The notes beneath the pieces were generated by a model, which was given only the letters and a program-made list of their open reading frames with translations, did no database searches and had not been told where the DNA came from. The translations under genes were made by a program, and so were the position numbers. From Rhodocollybia butyracea (lineage: Eukaryota > Basidiomycota > Agaricomycetes > Agaricales > Omphalotaceae), in the NCBI GenBank assembly GCA_015501585.1, contig JADNRY010000222.1, forward strand, positions 1 through 64,000: a stretch of DNA of 64,000 nt, written 5' to 3'. Positions within the stretch are counted from its first letter, which is position 1. Every line of letters begins with the position of its first letter. Shown in pieces: positions 12,318-23,850 of this stretch.

Positions 12318-13416
12318 CTATTAGTTTATTTGTTGTACATAATTCCTTATCATTAATTTATTTACTGTATCACATTGCTATAATCATGAGAGCCATAGCT
12401 CTTTCTGGGGTTTGTCCGCCGCTTCCGTCTTGCTTTCTGGAGCTCTGGCTCTGGCTGAGATGGAGCTTCGATGTCCCGGGCGGGTACGCGGGGCCAAGCC
12501 CCAGGCAAACACACAATACATTGTCCTCCTCAGGGCTTTATCATCTCTTTATATTTATCTACCGCTTGATAGCCGGAACAATATCTTATCACCCATTTTT
12601 GTGCAGCCACCCAAATCTGCAATCGACAAGTCACATGACCTTATCAAATGCGTACCAGCTGACTACCGAGTTGATATTTTTATTCCCCCAGTACTGGCAG
12701 TACAGTAGCTTACTGGCCTTAGTAAATTATTCCCCAGAGTAACTACTGGGGGTATTAAAATGTTGGACCTGCATTGGGTGCTTTTTGGGACATCCTGATT
12801 CCTTCTGTTTTTGGGATGTACGGGTTCCTTCTGTCTTGTTCCCTCTGTACTCGGAACACCCGGGTTCTGACTGTTTCCCCTGTCTGGAGCTTCTTGCTCA
12901 TTATACCTTTTCTTCAGGTATCCCAGAGAAGGTCAGGAGGCTTGTTTTGAAGTATGATTACGTCCCGCTGCCGCTTCTGTTGCTGGCCAATCGCCGTCAG
13001 TCCAATCAGTCCACTGCATTTGCTTTCAACGCCACCACTGGTGCCTTGACTTCATCAGAGGCCCCCGCCGACAGAACTGAGGAGTTTGCCCTTGCTCCTC
13101 ATGATTGGCAGGGATGTCTGGAATCACTGGTCAAGGCGGTTGTGGAGATACAGGGGCCTGTGTTTGGGGCCAGGTGGGAGGCTCATGCTGGAAATTGCGT
13201 GAACATTGGCCGGTGTGTGGACTGGAAGCTTGCCATGCGCTACAACGCGGATTTCCGTCATGCCGTATCTGTGGATAACCGCATCGACATTGGTATCTAT
13301 GACCAGGTTCGATTGGTTCTCGTTCAGACTAGGGTGGCTGTGGAGGACTCCCTATCCTCTAGATCAGTGGCTTCCAGTGCTGGGCTTAGTTGTGCATCCA
13401 ACAGCTGCAGGAAGTC

Positions 13417-13706
13417 TGTGGAAAGCAGTGGAACCAATGGAGAGAGAGCGACTAAAAGGACAGTGAATATGTATATTCTTTGTCAATGTACTGGACAGTA
13501 AATATACCTAAAAGGACAGTGAATATGTATCTAATGTATAATCAGTAAGAAGAATATAAATAGAAGTATAGTATGTACTCACATTCTTAGTCAATGTACT
13601 GGACAAAGAATGTGTAACTACGGAATGAAACGGATAAGGTAATCACGGAAGCAAAATGCAGATTGCTACTAGAGCATAAAAGAAGGATAAAGATATATAC
13701 TTAACA
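13417..13706 (-). repeat. Copia 3' LTR
   Basis: 290 bp, TG...CA ends, near-identical to 19547-19836. Contains a short duplicated block around ACTAAAAGGACAGTGAATA / CCTAAAAGGACAGTGAATA. Confidence 0.95.
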
Positions 13707-13729
13707 CTCCCCCTCAAGTTGAAGGGCTT

Positions 13730-16700
13730 GTGGAAGATTTAAGAGAAAGTAAAGAACGAAAGTGAGAGAACTTAACACAAGCAAGAGACTTGGTAAATAT
13801 ATCTGCAATCATATCCTTGGTAGGAATGTAACGAACATCAGCCTCCTGCCTTTCAACAACTTGACAGATGAAATGGAATTGCACGTCAATGTGTTTGGTA
13901 CATGCATGATAAGTGGCATCACGAGTGAGTCGAATTGCGCTCTAGTTATCGCAATACAGAGGAGTAGGGATAGTGATTTGTCCAAATACTTCTTTGAATA
14001 ATTTTTGTATCCAAATCAGTTCCTTTGATGCATGAGTAACACCAATATATTCTGACTCTGTACTTAAGAGTGTGACAAGTGACTGTTTCTTTGAGCTCCA
14101 AGCAACGGGTCCAACCCCCACATAGAAAACATATCCAGAAATGGAATGACGGTGGAGTTTGGAATAACCAACAACATGATCTCCACCAAGTATAAGATCA
14201 AGATCTAAAGTGCCAGCGATATACCTGTAGACTCACATGAGAGCATCCCAGTGAGTCTTTCTGGGTTCGTGTATGTACCGCGCAAAAGTAGATATTGCAT
14301 ATGCAAGATCAAGACAAGATATAGTAGTGGCGTACATCAAGTAACCACCAAATTCTCAATATTCCCCATGTTCGGATATAGACAAGATAGTCTCGGAGAC
14401 AGCGGATAATCCCGGCATGAGATCTATACCAGGTTCTATAGGAGTAGCGACTGGGCGTGCATTTTCTTGACCTGTGCATTTGACGATACGCTCAAGATAG
14501 GCTCTCTGACTGATAGAAATAGTCTTGTTCTCGTAATTGCGTGTGACTGAGAATCCAAGTAGCCAACTGATAGGGCCAAGGAAATTAATAGTGAAATGTC
14601 GACAGAGTGAAGCGTGTAACTTGGCCATTGAATATGAGTTGTCAGCGAGCATAGTAAAATCATCTGTAGCCACCGCGAAGATTTGGTACCTGTTACCAGT
14701 GATCTTGTAAAATACACACGGATCTGCTGAGGAGATAGAAAATGCTTCAGCAATGGCTTTCTGTCGGAGTTTCTGGTGCCATTCATGTGTGCCTTGTTTA
14801 CTCCCATATAGAGGCTTCTTCAACCGAACAACAATATCTTTCCCTTTCAAGTGATTTGGGATAGTACAGAATTGAGTGTATAAGGGCAGGAGCTCCATGT
14901 ATAGTGTGTCATGTAAATCTGCCTGAAGATAGGCATTCTTGACATCTGCTTGTTCGATAAGAGCATCCCTAGATGCACCAACAGATAGTAGAATACGGAG
15001 TGACTCAGGTTTGACAGATGGAGTGAAAGTTTCGGTATAATCAACACCGTGAATTTGGGAATAACCACCCATAACGACTCGAACTTTGTGCCTTGTAATT
15101 TCGTCGTTTGCGCCACATTTGGCCACACATATGACCCTGTTCTTGGCGACATTGACATCTGACGGGCGTTCAGTAAGTTCCCAGGTGTCAAATTGCTCAA
15201 TTGCCGATAACTCTGCATTATAGCCTTCTGCCCACTTCTCCTTGTCCTCACCTCTCATGGCCTTGTGAATTGACCTTGGATCTCCGTTTGCCGCAAGAGC
15301 AAAGTACAACCAATCATTTCCAAACTCATTTCCGATGACAAAACCGTCATTTTCATCAATTACTGTGGCCAGAGCAGTCTCAGGAACATTCGTTGATTTT
15401 TGGTTATAAGTCCTAGTCTCCTTGTACTGACCTGGTCCAGCTTCTCTAGCACAAGTATTACAAAGCGTGCGCGGTTCCGGGTTCATTTCATGTGGAGCAG
15501 GAGGTTCCAGAGAGTTAGGGCTAGTTGAAATTGGAGTGAGAGGGGATGTAGAGCGAGAGGAGATAGAAGGAGAATTATGAGATGGCTGTAAAGGCGAGTT
15601 TCCATTTTCTGACTGTTGACTAGAGGGATTGATAGTTGAATTCTCCCCCTCAATCAGGACAGGCACAGGAAGAAGGATTTCGTTGGGATTAGAATAAATA
15701 TTCCGCTCCACTGTAACTCTTTGTTTACCTGGCCAATATACTCGAAAACCTTTAGATTCATCATCAACTCCAATGAAAATAACCTTCTCTGCTCGGGCGC
15801 TGAGCTTGTCCGCATCAATTTTCACCCAAACGGTAGCACCAAACTCGCGCAACAACGACAAGTCTGGCTTCTCCTTTGTACCTTTCTCATGCAGGGTCAT
15901 CTTACCCGGCAGAGAACTCTGGCCGGTACGGTTCTTCAACCACACCTTATGTGAGACAGCTTCAGCCCAGAGGAAGCGAGGTACACCAGCATGTCCAACC
16001 ACATCTGAGTTCTTGCTATGCTTGGTGAAGGGTTTATGAGATGCCTTTGCCTTTACACAGGCTTCGCAAAATCCAACTTTTGTAGCAATGTCAACCTCAA
16101 TGCCTGTGACTAGTTCATCCTTCAACATAGTATGGAGAATTTCTTCACCAGGATGTCCCATGATACAGTGGAACTCGAACATGGTGAGATGGCGAGTTGA
16201 CGCGGCAGCGGCTACGAGTGTTGGTTTAGGAATATTTCCTGAATGAGAAACTCGGTAGAGTCCCTGACTGAGTGGGATAATGCCAATAGGTGTGCGATTC
16301 GGGCGTGGTGAAGATATAGTGCATTGTATGTCTTCAACAGTGAGTGAGTATCCAGCTCGGTCCAAACAACTGGCTGATATTAACGTGAATGCCAGAGTAG
16401 GAGAGTAGAAGGTGTTTAGGAGCGTAACGGGAGTAGGTTTCTTTCCAGATCCCATAGGGAGGTATGTACAATAGTCTCCTTTTTGCTGTAGCAGTGAAGG
16501 AATGACCATCGGCAGTGGTGATAGGCTTGGGTGAGAGTCGGACTAGGTTTCGAAACCTCAAAAGGATGGGTGAGAAGTGGCGGCTTGCGCCAGTGTCAAC
16601 AATTTCACTGTTATGTGTGATGTTGGCGGCAGCTAGTGCATCCGATGAACTAAAATCGGAAGAAGCGCGTAAGTCAGAGTCACTTTCAAATTCAGTGTCA

Positions 16701-17284
16701 ACAACAAATCTGAAGTCGCCAAAATCATCATCTCCAGTGTCATCACCGCTAGCTACCACAGCTGCAGTTTTGGTACTTTTTCCTTTCTTCGACTTTCCCT
16801 TTTGATAAGGACCTTGTCCTTCAGCACCGCCTCCAGGTGACCAGCATTTTGACTTATCATGACTGGTCCTCCCACAATTTTTGCACTTTGGACGGTCGCC
16901 TTTATTACCACCCTGCTGATTGCCTCTACAGTCTTGTCCATGACCACCCTTGGATGGTCCAGCCTTAGCTGCGGCGAGAGCGGAGTCAGCCAAATCTTCT
17001 TCCTTTTCCAGGTCTTTTTCATCAGCCTTTTGTTGAACTTTATCAATCATATATGTGCTTGTAAGTGACTTTTTGGCAATCTCGAATGCCTGGATAATGG
17101 ATTCAAAGAAGTCTCGGTAGGCAGGTCCACATGCGTGACGTATCATTGTCTGGTAGGAGTCCTCTTCCAGCTTCACTCCCATCCCGGCAAGCTCTTTGTA
17201 CCAGGTCTGGAGCTGGATGAGGGTCTCTCGTACATCGCTATTTGGGTATTTACGTGTAGGTATGCGAAAGGTGCTATAAAACAA
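13730..17284 (-). pseudogene. Copia gag C-terminus and pol; integrase core deleted
   Basis: Reading minus: gag continues from 17234 with TWYKELAGMGVKLEEDSY, a zinc knuckle CKNCGRTSHDKSKC, then the protease motif VDTGASRHFS. A frame change near 16450 leads to a 717-residue reading (16509-14356). It has the integrase zinc-binding part (HCIMGHPG, CEACVKAK), but jumps from KHSKNSDVVG directly to HAGVPRFLWAEAV, so the DDE core is absent although the frame stays open. RT follows (ADVKNAYLQADLH, FAVATDDFTML). A TGA at about 14353-14355 precedes RNase H sequence (VAWSSKKQSLVTLLSTESEY, 13730-14350), which has further stops. It cannot integrate by itself. Confidence 0.85.
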
Positions 17285-19080
17285 CCTAACAAAAACACTA
17301 CCGCACCTAACCAGACTATTGATATGTAAGGGAGCGAGGGCGGGTTGTCAGAGATTCCCCAAGGGAAAGCTTTGTAATATCGGATGTACGCGCGCGACTG
17401 CTCCAGGTTCAAGACTGTAGCGCTAACGTGGGTAACTAAGCTTAGACAACTCTTAGAACTAAGTCGAGAGAAGCCTAGTTGGGGTGTACGAGTGTACGAG
17501 GGAACCAGGTGTGTATGTCCAAATCAATTAACCAAAACCAAAACCAATACAACGAAACTAAGATTCTCCTAGGCAAACTCTGGCTCTAGCTAGAATAGTA
17601 ATCTCGAGGTTTGTCAACAGCCCTAGGCAAACTCTGGCGCTAGCTGCTGCGACGCCGTAAAGTCCTCGACCAAACTCTGGGCCAAGCTACGATATTGTGA
17701 GTGAACTTAATCACTAGGAACTCGTACCACAATCTTAGTGGCTCGTCTAACTTCGTGAAGAAGTCAACTAAGGAACCCTCACTCTGGAGCCGAATAATCC
17801 CTTACTAGAAGCCGTCCCCTCTAAGGAAGCAACTAGATTTGAGTTGATCTGGAGTTCAAGAGAACTCTACACACTTAAATTCGATCAAGATATAAATGGG
17901 CTTTGCGAAGCGCGTGAAGTTTATTACTTTCTTAAGATAACCAAGTCAGGAGGCGTCACGCTACTGATCCCGTGGGGACGTTCTACGGAGCACTGGTCTT
18001 AGCAGTCAAGTCGAGGGCAAGAAACTTTTCTTATTGAATAAATATATCTGGCTTATATACTGAGTAGAGAGAGTTTAATACGAAAATAGATGAAACAGAT
18101 ACGGAGAGAGACGGAAAGAAAGTGGAACAGAGGAATCTGGCTTGGAAAGGAAACTCCAGCCTATATATGGTACACACGATAAAGAAATAGTCCATTCTTG
18201 GGTATATATCAGAGGTAAAATATGATTTCGTGAGGATTAACATAGTTTTAGAGTGTTTTGATCCGAGCGAGGTTTCTCCGATTACTCCACAATTCTCCGG
18301 GGTCAGGAGTACCTTTACGCTTCATGATCACTCGCCGCCCGGTTTCCCTTGAGTGAGTTTCATTCTATTCCTCGGATAGTTCTGTCCATCCTGAGTGTGA
18401 TTAACATTCTCTCGAGAAGGCCTGTTATCTAGCTTTCCAACGACACCACTTATGATAATCTCGAGCAACTGCGCTGAGTATGTACAAGTGATTCCCGATA
18501 GTCGGCTTTAACGGATAAGACCTTCCGTGTATGATTTCTAAGATCAAATGTTTCGATTTGCCAAGGCTATCCCGGCGCGTAGCTTTCCGTAGGTCCGCTA
18601 AGCATGTTTCTACCGTCCTCACGGTTGCGACCGGTGCCGCGAATAGACCTCTACGGTTTCCCTCGGGATTGTTCTGGTCCATTGTTACGGACTGTAAAGT
18701 CCACATCTTAACATAGCTCGTTGGGGGTCTTAGTGCGAGGGATGCCTTCCCTCATAATTCCTTCCCTCGAGTAACGCGTTGGCTTAGTACTTATCCCGCT
18801 TCGAGATGTCCTGTAGTTTAGAGAGTCTACACTCTTTGGGTATAACTAGATTGACGACCTAGCGTTACATCTCCGGGCAACCCAGGTATCCTCGCTAGCT
18901 TGGCTCTAGGCTACGCTTGTGGGCGTACCTTCACGGCTCGCTGAGTATTATTGTTAAGTTCTTTGCCTCGGCAACAGCTATCACGCTCGGGCTCCGTATA
19001 ACTCTCTTATTGCATTGTATAACATGTACAAAGTGTCAAAATGTACGGTTACACGCCTTAGGCCGATTTTAGGCCTAATA
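17239..19080 (-). repeat. Solo LTR, TATT...AATA family, 1842 bp, inside copia gag
   Basis: On the minus strand it begins TATTAGGCCTAAAAT and ends TACCCAAATA, flanked by TCGC on both sides (17235-17238, 19081-19084). Removing it rejoins copia gag (MSEDGDI to RETLIQLQ region). It matches the paired LTRs at 56767-58989 and 61487-62759. It ends with TATT/AATA instead of TG/CA and has a 4-bp duplication. A 93-codon reading (18425-18706) is conserved in all three long copies. Confidence 0.9.
18425..18706 (-). CDS. Conserved 93-codon reading inside LTR, function unknown
   Basis: The reading starts MWTLQSVTMDQNNPEG and contains TVRTVETCLADLRKATRR, LGKSKHLILEIIHGRSYP and AVARDYHKWCRWKAR. The same reading, without stops or frameshifts, occurs at 57143-57421 and 61847-62125, although these LTR copies differ in length by up to 950 bp elsewhere. 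It is basic, has no recognised domain, and lies in the first third of the LTR. It may be a leader peptide, a gag start, or chance openness; the last is not excluded. Confidence 0.35.
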   Translation of the reverse strand: MWTLQSVTMDQNNPEGNRRGLFAAPVATVRTVETCLADLRKATRRDSLGKSKHLILEIIHGRSYPLKPTIGNHLYILSAVARDYHKWCRWKAR

Positions 19081-19084
19081 TCGC

Positions 19085-19526
19085 CATCCTCAGACATTGT
19101 CAACAACAACATCTTTTTCTTCAAGGCATCCGCACTGATAGGAGTTTTCTTCTCCATTGATGAACAGAGTTTTGCCCAAAGCTTGTGTGTGGAAGTCTTG
19201 TCCTTTATGCGCATGAAGATAGAGTTGGGAACAGTTTGGAAAATAATCTCTCGAAACATAGCTTCCTTGGTTTTGAACTTGTTGATAGACTCAAGGTAAG
19301 TTTCAATTTCATCTGCGGTAAGTGGTGTATTCAGGTATCCCGGTTTGAATGATTGACCTCCACTTTCAACCAGATTCAGAGGCTTCAATATTGTGCCTTT
19401 TAGGTGACGACCGAGTCCGTGAGCTTGTGCAGCATTCGGAATTCTGGTTTTGTAGTTTATCCAGTTACTGGTGTCATCCTTTAACTGAGGAACATTGAGA
19501 AGCTTGATACTGATGGCGGAAGACAT
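19085..19526 (-). pseudogene. Copia gag N-terminal part
   Basis: The likely start is ATG at 19526 (MSSAISIKLLNV), right after the presumed primer-binding site. PQLKDDTSNWINYKTRI, LNTPLTADEIETYLESINKF and SIFMRIKDKTSTHKLWAKL are typical of the copia gag domain (DUF4219/UBN2 type). The reading is cut at 19085 by the solo LTR and resumes at 17234. An in-frame extension to 19616 runs into the LTR and is not the start. Confidence 0.85.
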
Positions 19527-19546
19527 ATCGCCGGGGGCCCATAACC

Positions 19547-19836
19547 TGTGGAAAGCAGTGGAACCGATGGAGAGAGAGCGACTAAAAGGACAGTGAATAC
19601 GTATATTCTTTGTCAATGTACTGGACAGTAAATATACCTAAAAGGACAGTGAATACATATCTAACATATAATCAGTAAGAAGAATATAAATAGAAGTATA
19701 GTATGTACTCACATTCTTCGTCAATGTACTGGACAAAGAATGTGTAACTACGGAATGAAACAGATAAGGTAATCATGGAAGCAAAATGCAGATTGCTACT
19801 AGAGCATAAAAGAAGGATAAAGATATATACTTAACA
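19547..19836 (-). repeat. Copia 5' LTR
   Basis: 290 bp, near-identical to 13417-13706; followed by the AAGTC target duplication and by resumed DIRS B gag sequence. Confidence 0.95.
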
Positions 19837-20744
19837 AAGTCAGGACAGCAGCTGTCTCCATACCCAAAATCCAGTCTCCCGTGCTTTTGTTGCGGAGCAG
19901 CCGGTTGTCGCCCAATCAGCTGCTCCGCAGAAAAGACAATCGCTGGTCGCCCCTGTGCACAACTCACCAATGTTTCCTGATACCCCAATAGCCCCGTCAG
20001 TGCCACGGGCCGGAACTACTGTTTCAATTATGCCTGTACCTCTTTGTGTGCGTGAGGCCCCGACTGCCCAAATGTGCATGAGTGCTCTTTGTGCGGAACA
20101 GGTGGTCACGGCGCAGCTTCCTGTCCACACCTCAAATGATCATCCTCAGGACCCACGTCGGGTGGCCACACCTATCGACATGGTAAAGCTGCGAGCCATT
20201 CTAGAATCCTTTGATATTATGGATGACTGGCGGCATGTTGTGGATGGCGTGGTAAACGGTTTTGATGTTGGCGTGAGAGGTCCCCTCTCACACACCTATT
20301 TATTTCGAGAATCATTGTTCTTCTCAGCTCGATCCCACTTTCATTTCTTCGTATATTGCACAGGAGGAGGCGGCTGGATGCTACTCTTGTGCTTACTCCC
20401 CTGCAGAACTGGAGTCTATCATAGGGCCTTTTCGCACTTCTCCCTTTGGCCTGGTCCCAAAACCAGGGTCAAACTCCTTTCGCTTGGTGCAGGATATGTC
20501 CTACCCTCGAAACTCCAATATCCCTTCTGTGAACAGCAGTATCGATGTGGACAGTTTCCCCACCGAGTGGGGAACCTTTGCAGATACCTCTGCACTCATA
20601 CTATCACTGCCTGATGGTTGCGAGGCGGCAACTTTCGATATCAAGGCAGTTCAGTCACCCACATATTTGGTCTTATTAGTCTACACTTTTGTTACATTGA
20701 CCTTACTAAAAAGACTCAAAAACCTAGGCAAAACCCGGGCAGCT

Positions 20745-20990
20745 AGGTCATGACCTTGGGATTTAGGTCATGACCTGGGAATTAGGTCATGACCTAGGTC
20801 AGGTTGGTCTTTTCCTGGGATTGGTAGGTCATGGCCTGGGGTGAGATAGGATATGGCCTAGGTGGGGCAGGGCATGGTGTAGGTGAGGGAGGGCATGGTC
20901 TAGGTGAGGGAGGGTATGGTCTAGGAGGAGGAGGGTATAGTCTGGGAGGAGGAGGGTATGGTTTAGGAGGGGGAAATATAGTCTAAGAGG
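20745..20990. repeat. Subterminal repeats of the foldback, left arm
   Basis: Three AGGTCATGACCT palindromes are followed by a G-rich tandem tract in which GGAGGGTATGGTCTAGG-type units of about 20 bp recur to 20990. The mirror image is at 24050-24305. Confidence 0.85.
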
Positions 20991-21177
20991 TGTAGGGTGA
21001 GAGTGGAGGATGGTGAGATAGAGAATATAAACAAGAATGAAATATCATAGAATAATGACTTGAAATTTTTAGAAACATATTGGGATTTTTTACATATCTG
21101 TAGATTATGACAAGATTAAGCTAAGTCACAGTGCCCTGGTCTGGGTGGTCAGGGAAGCATGGGACTTACCTGACCTA

Positions 21178-21412
21178 GCTGATTTAGGTCATGACCTACC
21201 TGGTCTAGGTCATGACCTGGGTGAACTAGGTCATGACGTACCTAACCTAGGTCATGACCTACCTGACCTAGGTCATGACCTACCTGACCTAGGTCATGAC
21301 CTACCTAACCTAGGTCATGACCTACCTGACCTAGGTCATGACCTACCTAGCCTAGGTCATGACCTACCTAACCTAGGTCATGACCTGCCTAGCCTAGGTC
21401 ATGACCCAGACC
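21178..21412. repeat. Eleven 21-bp repeats with palindromic core, left arm
   Basis: The unit CTAGGTCATGACCTACCTGAC recurs 11 times (two units with a changed base). Its core AGGTCATGACCT is its own reverse complement. Because 21 is a multiple of three and the unit has no stop, the tract reads as repeated LGHDLPD; this is probably not a protein. The right arm has the same tract with 12 units at 23594-23850. Confidence 0.9.
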
Positions 21413-21449
21413 AATTTAAAAATTACTAAATTAGGAAATTTTTCAATTT

Positions 21450-21980
21450 TTGCAGTGGATGAGGTCAAAGCTGTTTTTATTACCAAATAAGGCAATTTTC
21501 AAACACCTTAACCGGTTTTATGTTTTTTTAATAGAGTTAGATACATTTGGAAATTTTTATAAATTACTATATTAGGCAATTTTATTTCAATAGACTTTTA
21601 TTTCTTAATTAGGCAATTTCAAAACTTTTGCAGTGGATGAGGCCATAGCTGTTTCCATTGCCTAATTGAGAAGTGACAAATTTGCAGTGGATGAGGTCAA
21701 AGCTGATTTCATTACTTATTTGAAAAATGACAAATCTTTTGCAGTGGATGAGGTCAAAGCTGTTTTCACTACCTAATTAAGAAATGACAAAACTGAACAC
21801 ACAAACTATGTACACTCTTTCCCTGAGGACAATAGCTTGTGGTAAACATCCAGACCTTTTGTTTATAGGTTGCTCACCTAAAATGAAGCCAATCCTGTGA
21901 TGGGAAGGGGCTGGATTGCAAAATATTTTTTGGATAACCTTTGGTTGTAGTGGATGAGGCCAAAGCTGTATGCCCATAAA
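21450..21980. repeat. GCAGTGGATGAGGTCAAAGC repeat, five copies
   Basis: The motif GTGGATGAGGYCAWAGCTG recurs at about 21453, 21629, 21683, 21741 and 21947, each followed by an A/T-rich stretch with TACCTAATTAAG-like sequence. It is mirrored in the right arm (23030-23560). A shorter relative, TCAAAGCTGTTTTATTACC, is in foldback X, hinting at a distant relation between the two foldback families. Confidence 0.8.
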
Positions 21981-23593
21981 AGGAAATCAATGAAAAGCGT
22001 TGAGTCTAAAGATTGCTTGATATAACATGCAGATTGGCATGGATAAGGGTGATCCTTTTCATCCCCTGATACCCTGATATGCTGTCTACCTTTTAAGAGT
22101 CTCAGATATATTTAGATGGCCCCTGGGAGATCAGTCTTTATTGATCTTTGAACTTTCTCATCAAAAACCCTCATTTTTTCGAAATCAGAGGATAAGTATC
22201 AGAGCATCCAGGACAGGGTGGGCCACAGGCTTCTAGGACATTGTACCCTGGTATAATAGGTACATTTAGACGACTCAGGAGTAGCTTATACTATGCTGGG
22301 AGAGTGGGTAATAATTGATCTCTGTATATGTATGCATAAATTCGCTTTTTTGACCATCAAATCATTAATAGAGGCAGCTGTAGGCAAGGGATTGCAGAGG
22401 AACTCAAGGAATAGTGTACCAGGACTTGATATAGCATTTAAATATTCTAACTATCTGAGGTTCAAGATGTGATGATAAGTTTGACACAAGTATCAGACAC
22501 TTAAGAACCCAGGACTACTGGTACATCAAGATAAGGGAAGGGGTTGTCAGGGAAAGGTTCTGATATCAATCTATGTACTCCTAGCATGCTATATGCCAAG
22601 CTAGACAGTCTTCTCTTGCCTACAGCTCCCACTATTAATGATTTAACAGGCAAAAAACGAAATTTATGCCTGATTAGACACATATCACTTATTACCCACT
22701 CCCCCAGCATAGTATAAGCTACTCCTGAGTCGTCTAAATGTACCTATTATACCAGGGTACAATGTCCTAGAAGCCTGTGGCCCACCCTGTCCTGGATGCT
22801 CTGATACTTATCCTCTGATTTCGAAAAAATGAGGGTTTTTGATGAGAAAGTTCAAAGATCAATAAAGACTGATCTCCCAGGGGCCATCTAAATATATCTG
22901 AGACTCTTAAAAGGTAGACAGCATATCAGGGTATCAGGGGATGAAAAGGATCACCCTTATCCATGCCAATCTGCATGTTATATCAAGCAATCTTTAGACT
23001 CAACGCTTTTCATTGATTTCCTTTTATGGGCATACAGCTTTGGCCTCATCCACTACAACCAAAGGTTATCCAAAAAATATTTTGCAATCCAGCCCCTTCC
23101 CACCACAGGATTGGCTTCATTTTAGGTGAGCAACCTATAAACAAAAGGTCTGGATGTTTACCACAAGCTATTGTCCTCAGGGAAAGAGTGTACATAGTTT
23201 GTGTGTTCAGTTTTGTCATTTCTTAATTAGGTAGTGAAAACAGCTTTGACCTCATCCACTGCAAAAGATTTGTCATTTTTCAAATAAGTAATGAAATCAG
23301 CTTTGACCTCATCCACTGCAAATTTGTCACTTCTCAATTAGGCAATGGAAACAGCTATGGCCTCATCCACTGCAAAAGTTTTGAAATTGCCTAATTAAGA
23401 AATAAAAGTCTATTGAAATAAAATTGCCTAATATAGTAATTTATAAAAATTTCCAAATGTATCTAACTCTATTAAAAAAACATAAAACCGGTTAAGGTGT
23501 TTGAAAATTGCCTTATTTGGTAATAAAAACAGCTTTGACCTCATCCACTGCAAAAATTGAAAAATTTCCTAATTTAGTAATTTTTAAATTGGT

Positions 23594-23850
23594 CTGGGTC
23601 ATGACCTAGGCTAGGCAGGTCATGACCTAGGTTAGGTAGGTCATGACCTAGGCTAGGTAGGTCATGACCTAGTTCACCCAGGTCATGACCTAGGCTAGGT
23701 AGGTCATGACCTCGGTCAGGTAGGTCATGACCTAGGTTAGGTAGGTCATGACCTAGGTCAGGTAGGTCATGACCTAGGTTAGGTACGTCATGACCTAGTT
23801 CACCCAGGTCATGACCTAGACCAGGTAGGTCATGACCTAAATCAGCTAGG
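23594..23850. repeat. Twelve 21-bp repeats with palindromic core, right arm
   Basis: Inverted counterpart of 21178-21412 with one more unit and a different order of variants, while the rest of the arms is almost identical. Confidence 0.9.

Larger units (their letters stand above)
6931..12596 (+). mobile_element. DIRS-like retroelement A
   Basis: Gag (7106-8519), RT/RNase H (8587-10482) and tyrosine recombinase (about 10530-12317) lie in order on the plus strand. The limits are taken from where the flanking foldback X arm breaks (after ...CTGTAAAC and before CACCCATT). No direct target duplication is visible at these limits, which fits recombinase-mediated DIRS integration. Compared with element B it is a different subfamily, with EDD in place of VDD at the RT active site. 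It has a gag frameshift, one internal stop and a disrupted recombinase, so it is not functional as it stands. Confidence 0.75.
5196..12755. mobile_element. Foldback element X, right arm split by DIRS A
   Basis: The ends 5196-5345 and 12605-12755 are inverted repeats of about 150 bp beginning ATACCCCCAGTAG, flanked by TAA at 5193-5195 and 12756-12758. Inner arms 5363-5693 and 6587-6930 are nearly perfect inverted repeats. The right arm stops at ...GGCCTGTAAAC and resumes with CACCCATTTTTGTG at about 12597, so DIRS A lies between. X sits in the gag intron of element B. A 3-bp TAA duplication suggests a PIF/Harbinger-type non-autonomous element, but no transposase is present, so the class is an inference. 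Confidence 0.8.
13417..19836 (-). mobile_element. Ty1/copia LTR retrotransposon with nested solo LTR
   Basis: Identical-length LTRs (13417-13706 and 19547-19836, 290 bp, TGTGG...TAACA) are flanked by AAGTC at 13412-13416 and 19837-19841. On the minus strand, gag starts near 19526 and pol ends near 13730. Just inside the 3' LTR is the polypurine tract TTGAGGGGGAGTGTTAAG; just inside the 5' LTR is GGTTATGGGCCC, a likely primer-binding site. Without the nested LTR the element is about 4.57 kb. It interrupts gag of DIRS B. The two LTRs differ by few substitutions, so the insertion is fairly young. Confidence 0.95.
4609..20150 (+). pseudogene. DIRS B gag-like gene, interrupted
   Basis: The first exon starts with ATG at 4609 (MAISNNAPP), is Pro/Ser-rich, and changes frame near 4840-4870, so it carries a frameshift. 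It ends at 5114 before GTGAGC. The natural acceptor is at 12917 (TTCTTCAG), so the intron now spans 7.8 kb because foldback X and DIRS A sit in it. The second exon (12918-13416) continues as IPEKVRRLVLKYDYVPL, and resumes at 19842 after the copia insertion. The C-terminal part has Cys-rich zinc-finger-like motifs (CFCCGAAGC; HECSLCGTGGHGAASC) and two internal TGA codons. It is the nucleic-acid-binding structural protein of the element by family resemblance. Confidence 0.7.

Noticed and set aside
20271..20363. Intron in DIRS B RT (GTGAGA...GCACAG)
   Set aside because: The segment encodes family-like sequence (LDPTFISSYIAQEEAAG) in another frame, so a frameshift near 20308 explains it better.
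21178..21412. AGGTCATGACCT equals the palindromic response element of animal thyroid/retinoid receptors
   Set aside because: Fungi have no such receptors; the match is best seen as coincidence of a palindromic 12-mer.
21145..21429. Open reading of repeated LGHDLPD, a possible repeat protein
   Set aside because: The 21-bp DNA repeat has no stop in this frame and is a multiple of three; the mirror arm gives the same. The DNA palindrome explains it better than selection for protein.
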